From the NCBI GenBank assembly GCA_001801685.1, contig MGYJ01000010.1, forward strand, positions 1 through 35,708: DNA of 35,708 nucleotides, given 5' to 3'. Of this stretch, positions 25,924 through 35,307 are shown one piece after another. The notes under the pieces are model-generated. The model had not been told where the DNA came from, ran no database searches, and saw nothing but the letters and a program-made list of their open reading frames with translations. The stretch is from Gammaproteobacteria bacterium RIFCSPHIGHO2_12_FULL_63_22 (lineage in GTDB: Bacteria; Pseudomonadota; Gammaproteobacteria; Xanthomonadales; Xanthomonadaceae). The first letter of the stretch is position 1. The number at the start of each line of letters is the position of its first letter. Both the position numbers and the translations under genes were made by a program.

Positions 25924-26229
25924 TCAACCCTTGGGCAGGATCACCAGCGGCTTGTCCTTGCTACGCCGGTAAAGCACGGCCGTATGGCCGATCCGGCTGA
26001 CCAGTTCGGCCGTGGCCTGGGCGGCGAGGTCGGCGATGAAGGCATCGCGGGATTCGCGATCCTCGGCAGCCACCTTCACTTTCACCAGTTCGTGCTGCTC
26101 GAGCGCGCTGTCCAGTTCAGCCACCAGGTTGGCGGTGATGCCCTTCGCGCCGACCATCACGACCGGCTTGAGGTCGTGGGCAAGGCCGCGCAGGTAGCGC
26201 TTCTGGGGGTTGGAAAGTGCAGTCGACAT
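25924..26229 (-). CDS. yhbY: YhbY-family RNA-binding protein (CRM domain)
   Basis: This is 101 residues from ATG 26229 (E. coli 97). The single CRM domain is clear: LSNPQKRYLRGLAHDLKPVV, VGAKGITANLVAELDSALEQ, HELVKVKV, and the closing HTAVLYRRSKD. YhbY binds pre-50S ribosomal particles. It is divergent from rlmE across 70 bp, the same arrangement as in E. coli, where the neighbour is also an rRNA-processing enzyme. An upstream ATG in frame exists but adds residues absent from the family. Confidence 0.93.
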   Translation of the reverse strand: MSTALSNPQKRYLRGLAHDLKPVVMVGAKGITANLVAELDSALEQHELVKVKVAAEDRESRDAFIADLAAQATAELVSRIGHTAVLYRRSKDKPLVILPKG

Positions 26230-26264
26230 GACGTTTGGACCGGGGAAGCGTAGGTCGTAAAGGG

Positions 26265-26270
26265 TATCAT
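26265..26270 (+). promoter_or_regulatory. Possible -10 element for rlmE-ftsH
   Basis: TATCAT in the 70-bp divergent yhbY/rlmE region predicts a start near 26277, giving a roughly 23-nt leader. No -35 of good quality is at the right distance. No clear heat-shock (sigma-32) promoter is visible by eye although ftsH is often under such control. Confidence 0.3.
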
Positions 26271-26299
26271 GACAGCCCCGACCGACGGCTTCCGCACTC

Positions 26300-26935
26300 A
26301 TGGCCACCCGCAGCAAGAGCAGCCAGCTCTGGCTCAAGGAACATTTCTCCGACCCCTACGTGAAGAAAGCGCAGGCGGACGGGATGCGGTCGCGGGCGGC
26401 ATACAAGCTCGAAGAACTGCTCGAGCGCGGCAAGCTGCTCAAGCCGGGCATGGTGGTGGTCGATCTCGGCGCCGCGCCGGGCGGCTGGTCGCAGGTCCTG
26501 CGCAATGCCCTGCGCAACAAGCGCGGCGACGACCAGGGCAGGGTGGTGGCGCTCGATATCCTGGACATGCCGCCGATTGCCGGGGTGGAATTCATTCACG
26601 GCGATTTCAGAGAGGCTGAGGCACTGTCCCGGCTGGAAGCGCTGATTGGCGAAAAGCCGGTTGACCTTGTGCTTTCCGACATGGCCCCCAATATGACCGG
26701 AGTGGACACTGTTGATCAGGCTCGAGCCATGTACCTGTCTGAACTTGCGAGGGATTTTGCCGATGCGCATCTCAAGAAGGGTGGCGATTTCCTGATCAAA
26801 TTGTTCCAGGGCGAAGGGTCCGATGCCTACATCGCGGACCTGCGCCGTCGCTATACCAAGCTGGTGATTCGCAAGCCGGCGGCGTCCCGTCGTCGTTCCA
26901 ATGAAGTTTATGCGCTGGCCACCGGCAAGCGCTGA
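26300..26935 (+). CDS. rlmE: 23S rRNA (uridine-2'-O)-methyltransferase RlmE
   Basis: This 211-residue FtsJ/RrmJ-type enzyme methylates U2552 of 23S rRNA in the 50S subunit. The SAM-binding motif is [15 protein letters not shown]. The catalytic tetrad is K36 (RAAYK), D127 (LSDMAPN), K167 (FLIKLFQG) and E202 (SNEVYAL), matching K38, D124, K164 and E199 of E. coli. It lies 46 bp before ftsH, the conserved rlmE-ftsH heat-shock operon. The upstream sequence has no evident Shine-Dalgarno before ATG 26300. Confidence 0.97.
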   Translation: MATRSKSSQLWLKEHFSDPYVKKAQADGMRSRAAYKLEELLERGKLLKPGMVVVDLGAAPGGWSQVLRNALRNKRGDDQGRVVALDILDMPPIAGVEFIHGDFREAEALSRLEALIGEKPVDLVLSDMAPNMTGVDTVDQARAMYLSELARDFADAHLKKGGDFLIKLFQGEGSDAYIADLRRRYTKLVIRKPAASRRRSNEVYALATGKR

Positions 26936-26981
26936 TGAAATGATCAATGCATCGGCCACCGCCGGCGCGAGGAAGCAGTGA

Positions 26982-28901
<1,920 letters not shown>

Positions 28902-28922
28902 GGAATCGCGAAGCCGTCGAAC

Positions 28923-28958
28923 CAACAAAAAGCCAGGCGGCCGCCTGGCTTTTTGTTG
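28923..28958. terminator. Perfectly palindromic intrinsic terminator after ftsH
   Basis: An uninterrupted inverted repeat with 18-bp arms (left arm CAACAAAAAGCCAGGCGG) gives a GC-rich stem with an A-run before and a TTTTT run after. It therefore works in principle in both directions. It ends the rlmE-ftsH transcript. Confidence 0.9.
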
Positions 28959-28985
28959 TCCGCGACCCGACACATGTTCGATACT
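28956..28985 (+). promoter_or_regulatory. Possible folP promoter
   Basis: TTGTCC (28956-28961), an 18-bp spacer and GATACT (28980-28985) give 4/6 matches each. The -35 overlaps the terminator's end, so folP would be started afresh after ftsH transcription stops. This is prediction by eye. Confidence 0.4.
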
Positions 28986-29017
28986 GTTTTCGCCAACGCC
29001 TCTGGAGACAAGGGATA

Positions 29018-29917
29018 ATGTTCGACACGTTCCAGACCCTGGATTGCGGCGGTCGCCCACTGGCGCTCGACCGCCCACGCATCATGGGCATCGTCAACGT
29101 GACGCCGGATTCCTTTTCGGACGGCGGCGCGTTGGCCAATACGGAAGCCGCGATCAGCCATGCGCTGGCGCTGGCCGCGCAAGGTGCGGACATCCTTGAT
29201 ATCGGCGGCGAATCGACACGGCCGGGCGCCACGCCCGTCAGCGTTGAAGAGGAATTGCGCCGGGTCATTCCCGTCATCGAAGGGCTGCGCGAGCGCACTG
29301 CGCTGCCGATCTCGATCGACACGTCCAAGCCCGAAGTGATGCGCGCGGCAGTAGCCGCAGGCGCCGGCATGGTCAACGACATTCATGCACTGGGTCGCGA
29401 GGGCGCCATGGACGCCGTTGCGGCGCTCGGCGTGCCGGTCTGCCTGATGCACATGCAGGGCGAGCCAGCGACCATGCAGGACGATCCGCGCTACGACGAC
29501 GTGGTTGCCGAGGTGCATTCGTTTTTCACGCAGCGATTGTTTGCCTGCCAGATGGCCGGCATCGATCGCAAGAAGATCATCGTCGATCCCGGTTTCGGTT
29601 TCGGCAAAACGCTCGAACATAACCTGCGACTGCTGCGGCAATTGCCGCGACTGGTCGAGTTGGGCGTGCCGGTGCTGGCTGGCCTGTCGCGCAAGGGCAT
29701 GATCGGCGCGATTACGGGACGCGAGTCGGGCGAGCGTGTGATTGGCTCGGCGGTCGCAGCCCTGATTGCAGTGCAGAACGGCGCTGCCATCGTGCGTGTG
29801 CATGACGTGGCCGCTACCCGCGACGCTCTGAAGATATGGGAAGCAGTGGCTGCGCAACCGGACCTGGCCAGGCGACCGGCCGCGCCGGCGATGCCGCGCT
29901 GGGGCGACGAAGACTAG
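29018..29917 (+). CDS. folP: Dihydropteroate synthase
   Basis: This 299-residue TIM-barrel enzyme condenses para-aminobenzoate with hydroxymethyl-dihydropterin diphosphate in folate synthesis and is the sulfonamide target. Both signatures are present: IMGIVNVTPDSFSDGG near the N-terminus and DILDIGGESTRPGA. IDTSKPEV, GMVNDIHAL, MHMQGEP, IVDPGFGFGKT, LSRKGMIG and IVRVHDV follow in order. AAGGGA just before ATG 29018 is the ribosome-binding site. glmM, the usual next gene, is absent. The stop shares the palindromic CTAG with the stop of the convergent alkB-like gene (4-nt overlap). Confidence 0.97.
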   Translation: MFDTFQTLDCGGRPLALDRPRIMGIVNVTPDSFSDGGALANTEAAISHALALAAQGADILDIGGESTRPGATPVSVEEELRRVIPVIEGLRERTALPISIDTSKPEVMRAAVAAGAGMVNDIHALGREGAMDAVAALGVPVCLMHMQGEPATMQDDPRYDDVVAEVHSFFTQRLFACQMAGIDRKKIIVDPGFGFGKTLEHNLRLLRQLPRLVELGVPVLAGLSRKGMIGAITGRESGERVIGSAVAALIAVQNGAAIVRVHDVAATRDALKIWEAVAAQPDLARRPAAPAMPRWGDED

Positions 29918-31011
29918 CCCGCTGAAATCTGGCTCGACCTCGACAGGCGTCCACGAAAATCAAGCACGCGTGGATCTATCACGCGCCGCCATAGGGGCGG
30001 GAACATCGCCAGCACGAACATCGCCGAATAACCTCCGGGCAGCTGCGGGGAATCGGGATGGTGGCGCAGGATCGAATAACGTCGTTTCGGAAACGCGTGA
30101 TGGTCCGAGTGGCGCTGCAACTGGAACAACATCAGGTTGGACAGCGCGAAATCGGAATTCCACGAGTGCAGGTGCGTCGTGCGCTCGAAGCGACCATCTG
30201 CCAGGCGACGACGCTCCAGCCCGTAGTGTTCGATGTAGTTGATGATCTCGAGCGATCCGGCGGCGAACAATCCCTGCAGCAGGAAGAAGGCGAGCCCCTT
30301 CATTCCCCAGGTCGCACCGAAGGCGGCGGCGAAAAGCAGCCACACGAAGGTCCAGCGAAGCATCTCGTTACGCGGCGACAGCGACGAGCGCCCGATGCCG
30401 CGCATGCGAGTCGCTTCCAGCGCCCAGGCATTGCGGGTATTGAGCCAGATCGCTCGCGGCAGGAAACTCCACAAGGATTGCCCGAATCGCGCGCTGGACG
30501 CGTCGGCGTCGGTGGCGACGTGCACGTGGTGGCCGCGGACATGCTCGATCTTGAAGCCGTGGTAGCCGACCGTGCTCAGCAGCAGTCCGCCGACCAGTGG
30601 CTCGAGGCGGCCGTCCTTGTGGATCAGTTCGTGTGCCGTATTGATGGCCAGGATGCCGCCGACCAGTCCCTGCGACAGCAACCATCCCGCCTGGCCGAAC
30701 AGGTCGAGCGGTGCCTGCATGAACCAGGCCGCCGACCAAACCAGCACCGCGCAGTGCACGGGCAGGGCGAGCAAGGTCAGGGCGCGGAACCAGGGTTGCA
30801 GCGCCACCTGCCGTTCCTGGTCCTGCGGCACGTTGCGCGGGTCGTGGCCCAGCAGCCAGTCCACCGCAGGCAACATCACGAACAGGAAGAACAGCGGAAA
30901 CCAGGCCGACGCGTTCGGCCAGCCAGTCGTGGACGCAAGCCAGGCCGCCAGCGGCATTTGCGCCGGCACCAGGAACACCATCAGGAATCCGAAGGCCTTC
31001 AATCGATCCAT
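29914..31011 (-). CDS. AlkB-type membrane di-iron hydroxylase (alkane 1-monooxygenase family)
   Basis: This 365-residue integral membrane protein has about six hydrophobic segments and all histidine boxes of the AlkB/XylM group: HELIHK (127-132), EHVRGHH (156-162), the hallmark NYIEHYG (258-264) and LQRHSDHHAFPKRRY (298-312). Members use a di-iron centre, O2 and electrons from rubredoxin to hydroxylate terminal methyl groups of alkanes or alkyl chains. No rubredoxin or rubredoxin reductase gene is nearby, so electrons must come from proteins encoded elsewhere. It is shorter than classical AlkB (about 400). The substrate cannot be read from sequence. No Shine-Dalgarno precedes ATG 31011. Family very likely, substrate unknown. 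Confidence 0.9.
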   Translation of the reverse strand: MDRLKAFGFLMVFLVPAQMPLAAWLASTTGWPNASAWFPLFFLFVMLPAVDWLLGHDPRNVPQDQERQVALQPWFRALTLLALPVHCAVLVWSAAWFMQAPLDLFGQAGWLLSQGLVGGILAINTAHELIHKDGRLEPLVGGLLLSTVGYHGFKIEHVRGHHVHVATDADASSARFGQSLWSFLPRAIWLNTRNAWALEATRMRGIGRSSLSPRNEMLRWTFVWLLFAAAFGATWGMKGLAFFLLQGLFAAGSLEIINYIEHYGLERRRLADGRFERTTHLHSWNSDFALSNLMLFQLQRHSDHHAFPKRRYSILRHHPDSPQLPGGYSAMFVLAMFPPLWRRVIDPRVLDFRGRLSRSSQISAG

Positions 31012-31018
31012 GGCCGCG

Positions 31019-31026
31019 ACTATAAC
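31019..31026. promoter_or_regulatory. Divergent -10 elements between alkB-like gene and putP
   Basis: ACTATAAC reads TATAGT on the minus strand and TATAAC on the plus strand, both 5/6 matches. The plus element has TTCAAT 17 bp upstream and would give putP a 40-nt leader. The minus element lies 7 nt before the alkB-like ATG, which would make that mRNA leaderless. Confidence 0.4.
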
Positions 31027-31072
31027 GCCGTTACCGGGTTAAGCTCCGGGCACCTCGTCCGGAGCCGCGCGC

Positions 31073-32563
31073 ATGTCGCCCAGTTCGCCGCTGTACATCA
31101 CCTTCGCCCTGTACATCCTGGTCATGATCGGCATCGGCTTCGTCGCCTGGCGCCGAACCCGAAGCCTGGACGACTTCATCCTCGGTGGCCGATCGCTCGG
31201 CAGTTTCGTCACCGCCATGTCGGCGGGCGCCTCGGACATGAGCGGCTGGCTGTTGCTGGGCCTGCCCGGCGCCCTTTTCCTGAGTGGCGTTTCCGAGGGC
31301 TGGATCGCCGTCGGCCTGGTCATCGGCGCCTGGTGCAACTGGAAATATGTCGCCGCGCCCTTGCGCGTGTACACCGAACGGACCCGCAATGCGCTGACGT
31401 TGCCCGATTACTTCACCCATCGCTTCGAGGATTCCAGCCGCATCCTTCGCGTGTTGTCCGCGCTGGTGATCCTCGTCTTCTTCGCCGTCTATGCGGCCTC
31501 GGGCATCGTCGCCGGCGCGCGTTTGTTCGAGTCCGTATTCGAAGTGCCGTACGCGCAGGCCCTGTGGGTGGGCGCAGCGGCCACCATCATCTACACCCTG
31601 GTCGGTGGCTTCCTCGCAGTCAGCTGGACCGACACGGTGCAGGCTACGTTGATGATCTTCGCGCTGGTGCTGACGCCGATCGTGGTCGTGTTGTCCATGG
31701 GCGGGCCCACTGCCAGCCTGGCGCTGATCGAGCAGGCGAATCCGGAAAACCTGAATTTCTTCCGCGGCGCCAGCGCCATCGGCATCATCTCGCTGATGGC
31801 CTGGGGCCTGGGCTATTTCGGCCAGCCGCATATCCTCGCCCGCTTCATGGCGGCTGATTCCGTCGAATCGATTCCGGCCGCGCGCCGCATCGGCATGACC
31901 TGGATGGTGCTTTGCCTGTTGGGCGCGATGTCGGTCGGCTTCTTTGGCATTGCCTGGTTCCAGGCGCATCCCGACAAGGCGGCGATGGTGACCGAGAACC
32001 ACGAGCGAGTTTTCATTTCACTGTCGCAGTTGTTGTTCAATCCGTGGATCGCCGGCGTGCTGCTGTCGGCTATCCTCGCCGCCATCATGAGCACGCTCAG
32101 CTGCCAGTTGCTGGTCTGTTCCAGCGCGCTCACCGAGGATTTCTACAAGGGCTTCTTCCGGAAGAATGCAGGCCAGTCCGAACTGGTCTGGATTGGGCGA
32201 CTCACCGTGCTGCTCGTTTCATTGCTCGCGATCTGGCTGGCATCGGACCCGGACAGTCGCGTGCTCGGCTTGGTCAGTTATGCCTGGGCCGGATTCGGCG
32301 CGGCGTTCGGGCCGGTCGTGTTGTTCTCGCTGGGCTGGAAACGCATGACCCGAAACGGCGCGCTCGCCGGCATGGTGGTCGGCGCCGCCACGGTCATCAT
32401 CTGGAAGCAGGGCGCCTGGTTCGGTCTGTATGAAATCGTGCCAGGCGTGTTGTTCGCAAGCATCGCGATCATCGTCGCCAGCTTGCTCGGCGCGCCGCCG
32501 ACGCCGGCCATGGAACGCACCTTCGATGACGTCCACGACGAACTGCGCCGCGCCGGTGCCTGA
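31073..32563 (+). CDS. putP: Sodium/proline symporter PutP
   Basis: This 496-residue member of the sodium:solute symporter family has about 13 membrane segments. Landmarks are [20 protein letters not shown] (residues 35-54), [14 protein letters not shown] with the Na+-site aspartate, [31 protein letters not shown] and [14 protein letters not shown]. These match PutP rather than the solute-binding-dependent or pantothenate branches. It imports proline with Na+. GGAG 8 nt before ATG 31073 is the ribosome-binding site. No putA lies nearby. It overlaps the next gene, miaA, by 8 nt. Confidence 0.92.
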   Translation: MSPSSPLYITFALYILVMIGIGFVAWRRTRSLDDFILGGRSLGSFVTAMSAGASDMSGWLLLGLPGALFLSGVSEGWIAVGLVIGAWCNWKYVAAPLRVYTERTRNALTLPDYFTHRFEDSSRILRVLSALVILVFFAVYAASGIVAGARLFESVFEVPYAQALWVGAAATIIYTLVGGFLAVSWTDTVQATLMIFALVLTPIVVVLSMGGPTASLALIEQANPENLNFFRGASAIGIISLMAWGLGYFGQPHILARFMAADSVESIPAARRIGMTWMVLCLLGAMSVGFFGIAWFQAHPDKAAMVTENHERVFISLSQLLFNPWIAGVLLSAILAAIMSTLSCQLLVCSSALTEDFYKGFFRKNAGQSELVWIGRLTVLLVSLLAIWLASDPDSRVLGLVSYAWAGFGAAFGPVVLFSLGWKRMTRNGALAGMVVGAATVIIWKQGAWFGLYEIVPGVLFASIAIIVASLLGAPPTPAMERTFDDVHDELRRAGA

Positions 32564-33521
32564 AGCGACGGGCCACGGCGCAAAGGCGGACGCGCGTCCC
32601 CTCGCCATCGCGCTGATGGGCCCGACCGCGTCGGGCAAGACCGCGCTGGCGCTGGAGTGGGCAGCGCGACTTGGCACCGAAGTGATCAGCGTGGATTCCG
32701 CGCTGGTGTATCGCGGCCTGGACATCGGCGCGGCCAAGCCCGATCGCGAAACACTTCGGCGCGTGCGCCACCACCTGGTGGACATCCGCGACCCGCACCA
32801 GGTGTATTCGGCCGCCGACTTCGCGACCGACGCACTGTCGGCCATGACCGCACTGGCGGCCGCAGGCAAGGTGCCAATACTCGCCGGGGGCACGGGCCTT
32901 TATTTCCACGCACTGCTGCACGGCTTGTCGACCATGCCCGAGGCGGATCCGGAGATTCGCGCGCGATTGATCGAAGAAGCCCAGTCCCGCGGATGGGAGG
33001 CGTTGCACCGGGAATTGGCCGACCACGATCCGGCGGCTGCGGATCGAATCCATCGCAACGACCCGCAACGCATCGTGCGCGCGCTTGAAGTCTGGCGGCT
33101 GACCGGCGTGCCGATCAGCGAGTGGCAATCGGCGCGGCAGGCCAGGAAATTCCCGTTCCGGGTACTCAAGCTGGCCCTGGCGCCGACCGACCGCGCCGTC
33201 CTGCATGCGCGCATCGAGGCCCGCTTCGACGCGATGCTGGCCGCAGGATTCCTGGATGAAGTGCGGATGCTGCGGCGCGACACGCGCCTGCACCCGGACC
33301 TGCCCGCCATGCGCGCGGTCGGCTACCGCCAGGCGTGGGCGCATCTCGACGGCGCCATCGACGCGGGCCAATTCCGGGACCAGGCCCTCGCCGCCACCCG
33401 GCAACTGGCCAAGCGCCAATTCACCTGGCTGCGCGGCGAACTCGACGCGCGCTGGATTGATCCCGCCGTGGACAAGGCTGAACTGGAAGCCTCGTTCCAG
33501 CTGTTCATCACTCGCCGCTAA
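32556..33521 (+). CDS. miaA: tRNA dimethylallyltransferase MiaA
   Basis: This is 321 residues from GTG 32556 (E. coli 316). The P-loop is GPTASGKT at 22-29. [63 protein letters not shown] and VGYRQAW are family blocks, the first being the conserved region near residues 45-65. MiaA puts a dimethylallyl group on N6 of A37 in tRNAs reading UNN codons. No ATG precedes the P-loop at a sensible place, so GTG 32556, overlapping the putP stop by 8 nt, is the best start and suggests coupling. It leads miaA-hfq-hflX-hflK. Confidence 0.95.
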   Translation: MPEATGHGAKADARPLAIALMGPTASGKTALALEWAARLGTEVISVDSALVYRGLDIGAAKPDRETLRRVRHHLVDIRDPHQVYSAADFATDALSAMTALAAAGKVPILAGGTGLYFHALLHGLSTMPEADPEIRARLIEEAQSRGWEALHRELADHDPAAADRIHRNDPQRIVRALEVWRLTGVPISEWQSARQARKFPFRVLKLALAPTDRAVLHARIEARFDAMLAAGFLDEVRMLRRDTRLHPDLPAMRAVGYRQAWAHLDGAIDAGQFRDQALAATRQLAKRQFTWLRGELDARWIDPAVDKAELEASFQLFITRR

Positions 33522-33599
33522 CCGCCGGCCGGTGTAAAGTGTGGCTGCTTCATTTGGCGGCCTGGACCCTTTGGCCGCGGATCGCGCCGCATGGCGCGC

Positions 33600-33617
33600 A
33601 ATAATAATAATTCGGAG
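33600..33617 (+). promoter_or_regulatory. hfq leader: (AAT)4 motif next to the ribosome-binding site
   Basis: Four consecutive AAT triplets (33600-33611) lie 2 nt before GGAG (33614-33617), which is 6 nt from hfq ATG 33624. In RNA, (AAU)4 fits the A-R-N repeat bound by the distal face of Hfq, so Hfq could cover its own ribosome-binding site. Autoregulation of hfq translation is known in E. coli; this particular site is inferred. Confidence 0.55.
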
Positions 33618-33623
33618 TCCAAG

Positions 33624-33911
33624 ATGACCAAAGGCCAATCCCTGCAAGACCCCTTCCTGAATGCCCTGCGCCGCGAGCGCGTCCCCGTGGCCGTGTACCT
33701 GGTCAACGGCATCAAGCTGCAAGGCACCATCGAAAGCTTCGACCAGTTCGTGGTGCTGCTGCGCAATACCGTCAGCCAGATGGTTTACAAGCACGCCATT
33801 TCCACCGTGGTTCCGGCGCGCAACGTGCGCATGGGCCCGGGCGGTGGTGAAGTCCAGCCTGCGGGCGCCAGTGAAAACGGCGACGAAGGCGACGACGAGC
33901 GCGACGAGTAA
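33624..33911 (+). CDS. hfq: RNA chaperone Hfq
   Basis: This is 95 residues from ATG 33624, chosen for its GGAG ribosome-binding site and because [20 protein letters not shown] is the family N-terminus; ATG 33591 would add 11 Asn-rich residues. Sm1 is [20 protein letters not shown] and Sm2 contains YKHAIS with the conserved KH pair. The hexameric ring binds sRNAs and A-rich mRNA sites. The C-terminus ([13 protein letters not shown]) is strikingly acidic, like the acidic tip that in E. coli Hfq helps release RNA from the rim. It follows miaA by 102 bp and precedes hflX by 3 bp. Confidence 0.97.
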   Translation: MTKGQSLQDPFLNALRRERVPVAVYLVNGIKLQGTIESFDQFVVLLRNTVSQMVYKHAISTVVPARNVRMGPGGGEVQPAGASENGDEGDDERDE

Positions 33912-33914
33912 TCC

Positions 33915-35270
33915 TTGACGGCGAACATCCCCGCGCCAGCGCGCAAGGCCGAAAACGCATTGTTGGTCCAGCCCCACGCACCGGGGCGACAGGACAGCGA
34001 CCTGCTCGATGAATTCAGCGAACTCGCAAAGTCCGCGGGTGCCACCGTGGTCGGCACGATCAACGCGCGCGTCGAACGACCGACCGCGGCCTTGTACATC
34101 GGCACCGGCAAGGTGGAAGAAGTGAAGGCGGCCTGCGACGCCGTGGGCGCCGACCTGGTGTTGTTCAACCAGACGCTCAGTCCGGTGCAGGAACGCAATC
34201 TTTCCAAGGCGCTCGAACGCCGCGTGGTTGATCGGACCGGTCTGATCCTCGATATTTTTGCGCAACGTGCGGTTTCGCACGAAGGCAAGCTGCAGGTCGA
34301 GCTGGCGCAACTCAAGCACCTGGCCGCACGACTGGTGCGCGCACACAGCGGGCTAGACAGCCAGCGCGGCGGTTCGATCGGCCTGCGCGGCCCCGGCGAG
34401 ACCCGGCTCGAAACCGATCGTCGCCTGATCCAGAAGCGTCGCCTGCAACTGGAACAACGGCTCGACAAGGTCGAAGTGCAGCGCACCCAGATGCGCCGTT
34501 CGCGCGTTCGCAATGCCATCCCGCGCGTGGCGCTGGTCGGCTACACGAATGCCGGAAAATCAACCTTGTTCAACACGCTTACCGGTTCCGACGTGCTGGC
34601 CGTCGACAAATTGTTCGCCACGCTCGATCCGACCGTGCGACGGATGAATTCCGCAGCCGGCCCGATCGCGCTGTCGGACACGGTGGGCTTCGTGCGCGAC
34701 CTGCCGCACGAACTGGTGGCCGCGTTCCGGTCCACGTTGTCGGAAGCACGCGACGCGGACCTGCTGCTGCATATCGTGGACGCAGCGGACGAATCGCGCG
34801 ACGAGCGAATCGGTCAGGTGGATGCGGTGCTGGCCGACATTGGCGCTTCCGACATCCCGCAGGTCCTCGTTTTCAACAAGATCGACCGCCTGGACGGCAC
34901 CGAGGCCCATCGGGATCCACCCGTGGACCCGAGCACCGATGCCGGCGCCTACCGGCGTGAGCGGATATGGCTGTCTGCGGTGTCCGGCGCCGGCCTGGAC
35001 CTGCTGCGGGCTTCGCTGGCACAGCGCTTCAGCGACCGCCTGGTCTCGGGCGAGTTGGTTCTGGGGCCCGACCAGGGCCGACTGAGGGCGCGCCTGCACA
35101 GCCTGGGCGTGGTCCGGGGTGAAACCAGCGACGAGCACGGCTGGCGCCTGCAACTGGAGATGCCGCTGGCCACCGCCGAGCGGGCCGTGAACGAACCGGG
35201 TGGACATTTGTTGCAGGCCCTCTTGCTTGTGGCCCCTGTCGCCCCTACCTACAATCCTGACACTCAATAA
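33915..35270 (+). CDS. hflX: Ribosome-associated GTPase HflX
   Basis: This is 451 residues from TTG 33915, 3 bp after the hfq stop; no ATG lies before the conserved N-terminal domain. That domain (VVGTINARVERPTAALYIGTG) is followed by the coiled-coil region with GLRGPGETRLETDRRLIQKR at about 156-175 and the G domain: G1 GYTNAGKST (209-217), G3 DTVGFVRDLP, G4 NKID. HflX binds 50S and 70S ribosomes and can split stalled or heat-damaged ribosomes. Identity is secure. The TTG start is inferred from position and frame. Confidence 0.95.
   Translation: MTANIPAPARKAENALLVQPHAPGRQDSDLLDEFSELAKSAGATVVGTINARVERPTAALYIGTGKVEEVKAACDAVGADLVLFNQTLSPVQERNLSKALERRVVDRTGLILDIFAQRAVSHEGKLQVELAQLKHLAARLVRAHSGLDSQRGGSIGLRGPGETRLETDRRLIQKRRLQLEQRLDKVEVQRTQMRRSRVRNAIPRVALVGYTNAGKSTLFNTLTGSDVLAVDKLFATLDPTVRRMNSAAGPIALSDTVGFVRDLPHELVAAFRSTLSEARDADLLLHIVDAADESRDERIGQVDAVLADIGASDIPQVLVFNKIDRLDGTEAHRDPPVDPSTDAGAYRRERIWLSAVSGAGLDLLRASLAQRFSDRLVSGELVLGPDQGRLRARLHSLGVVRGETSDEHGWRLQLEMPLATAERAVNEPGGHLLQALLLVAPVAPTYNPDTQ
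35227..35255 (+). promoter_or_regulatory. Possible hflK promoter inside the 3' end of hflX
   Basis: TTGTGG (35227-35232), a 17-bp spacer and TACAAT (35250-35255, 5/6) would start transcription near 35262, 46 nt before hflK. This could allow hflKC expression apart from miaA-hfq-hflX. This is prediction by eye. Confidence 0.4.
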
Positions 35271-35276
35271 ACACGT

Positions 35277-35292
35277 GGGCGGACATCCGCCC
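35277..35292 (+). other. Small hairpin between hflX and hflK
   Basis: GGGCGG and CCGCCC flank an ACAT tetraloop directly after the hflX stop, followed by CGTTTCGG. The short T-run makes it at most a weak terminator or attenuator; it may reduce read-through or protect RNA ends. Confidence 0.35.
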
Positions 35293-35307
35293 CGTTTCGG
35301 AGCAAGC

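Noticed and set aside
33591-33623. Upstream ATG giving Hfq an Asn-rich N-terminal extension
   Set aside because: It lacks a ribosome-binding site, whereas ATG 33624 has GGAG at 6 nt and matches the family N-terminus.
32469-34346. 625-codon open frame antisense to miaA, hfq and hflX
   Set aside because: It crosses three secure genes and has no domain.
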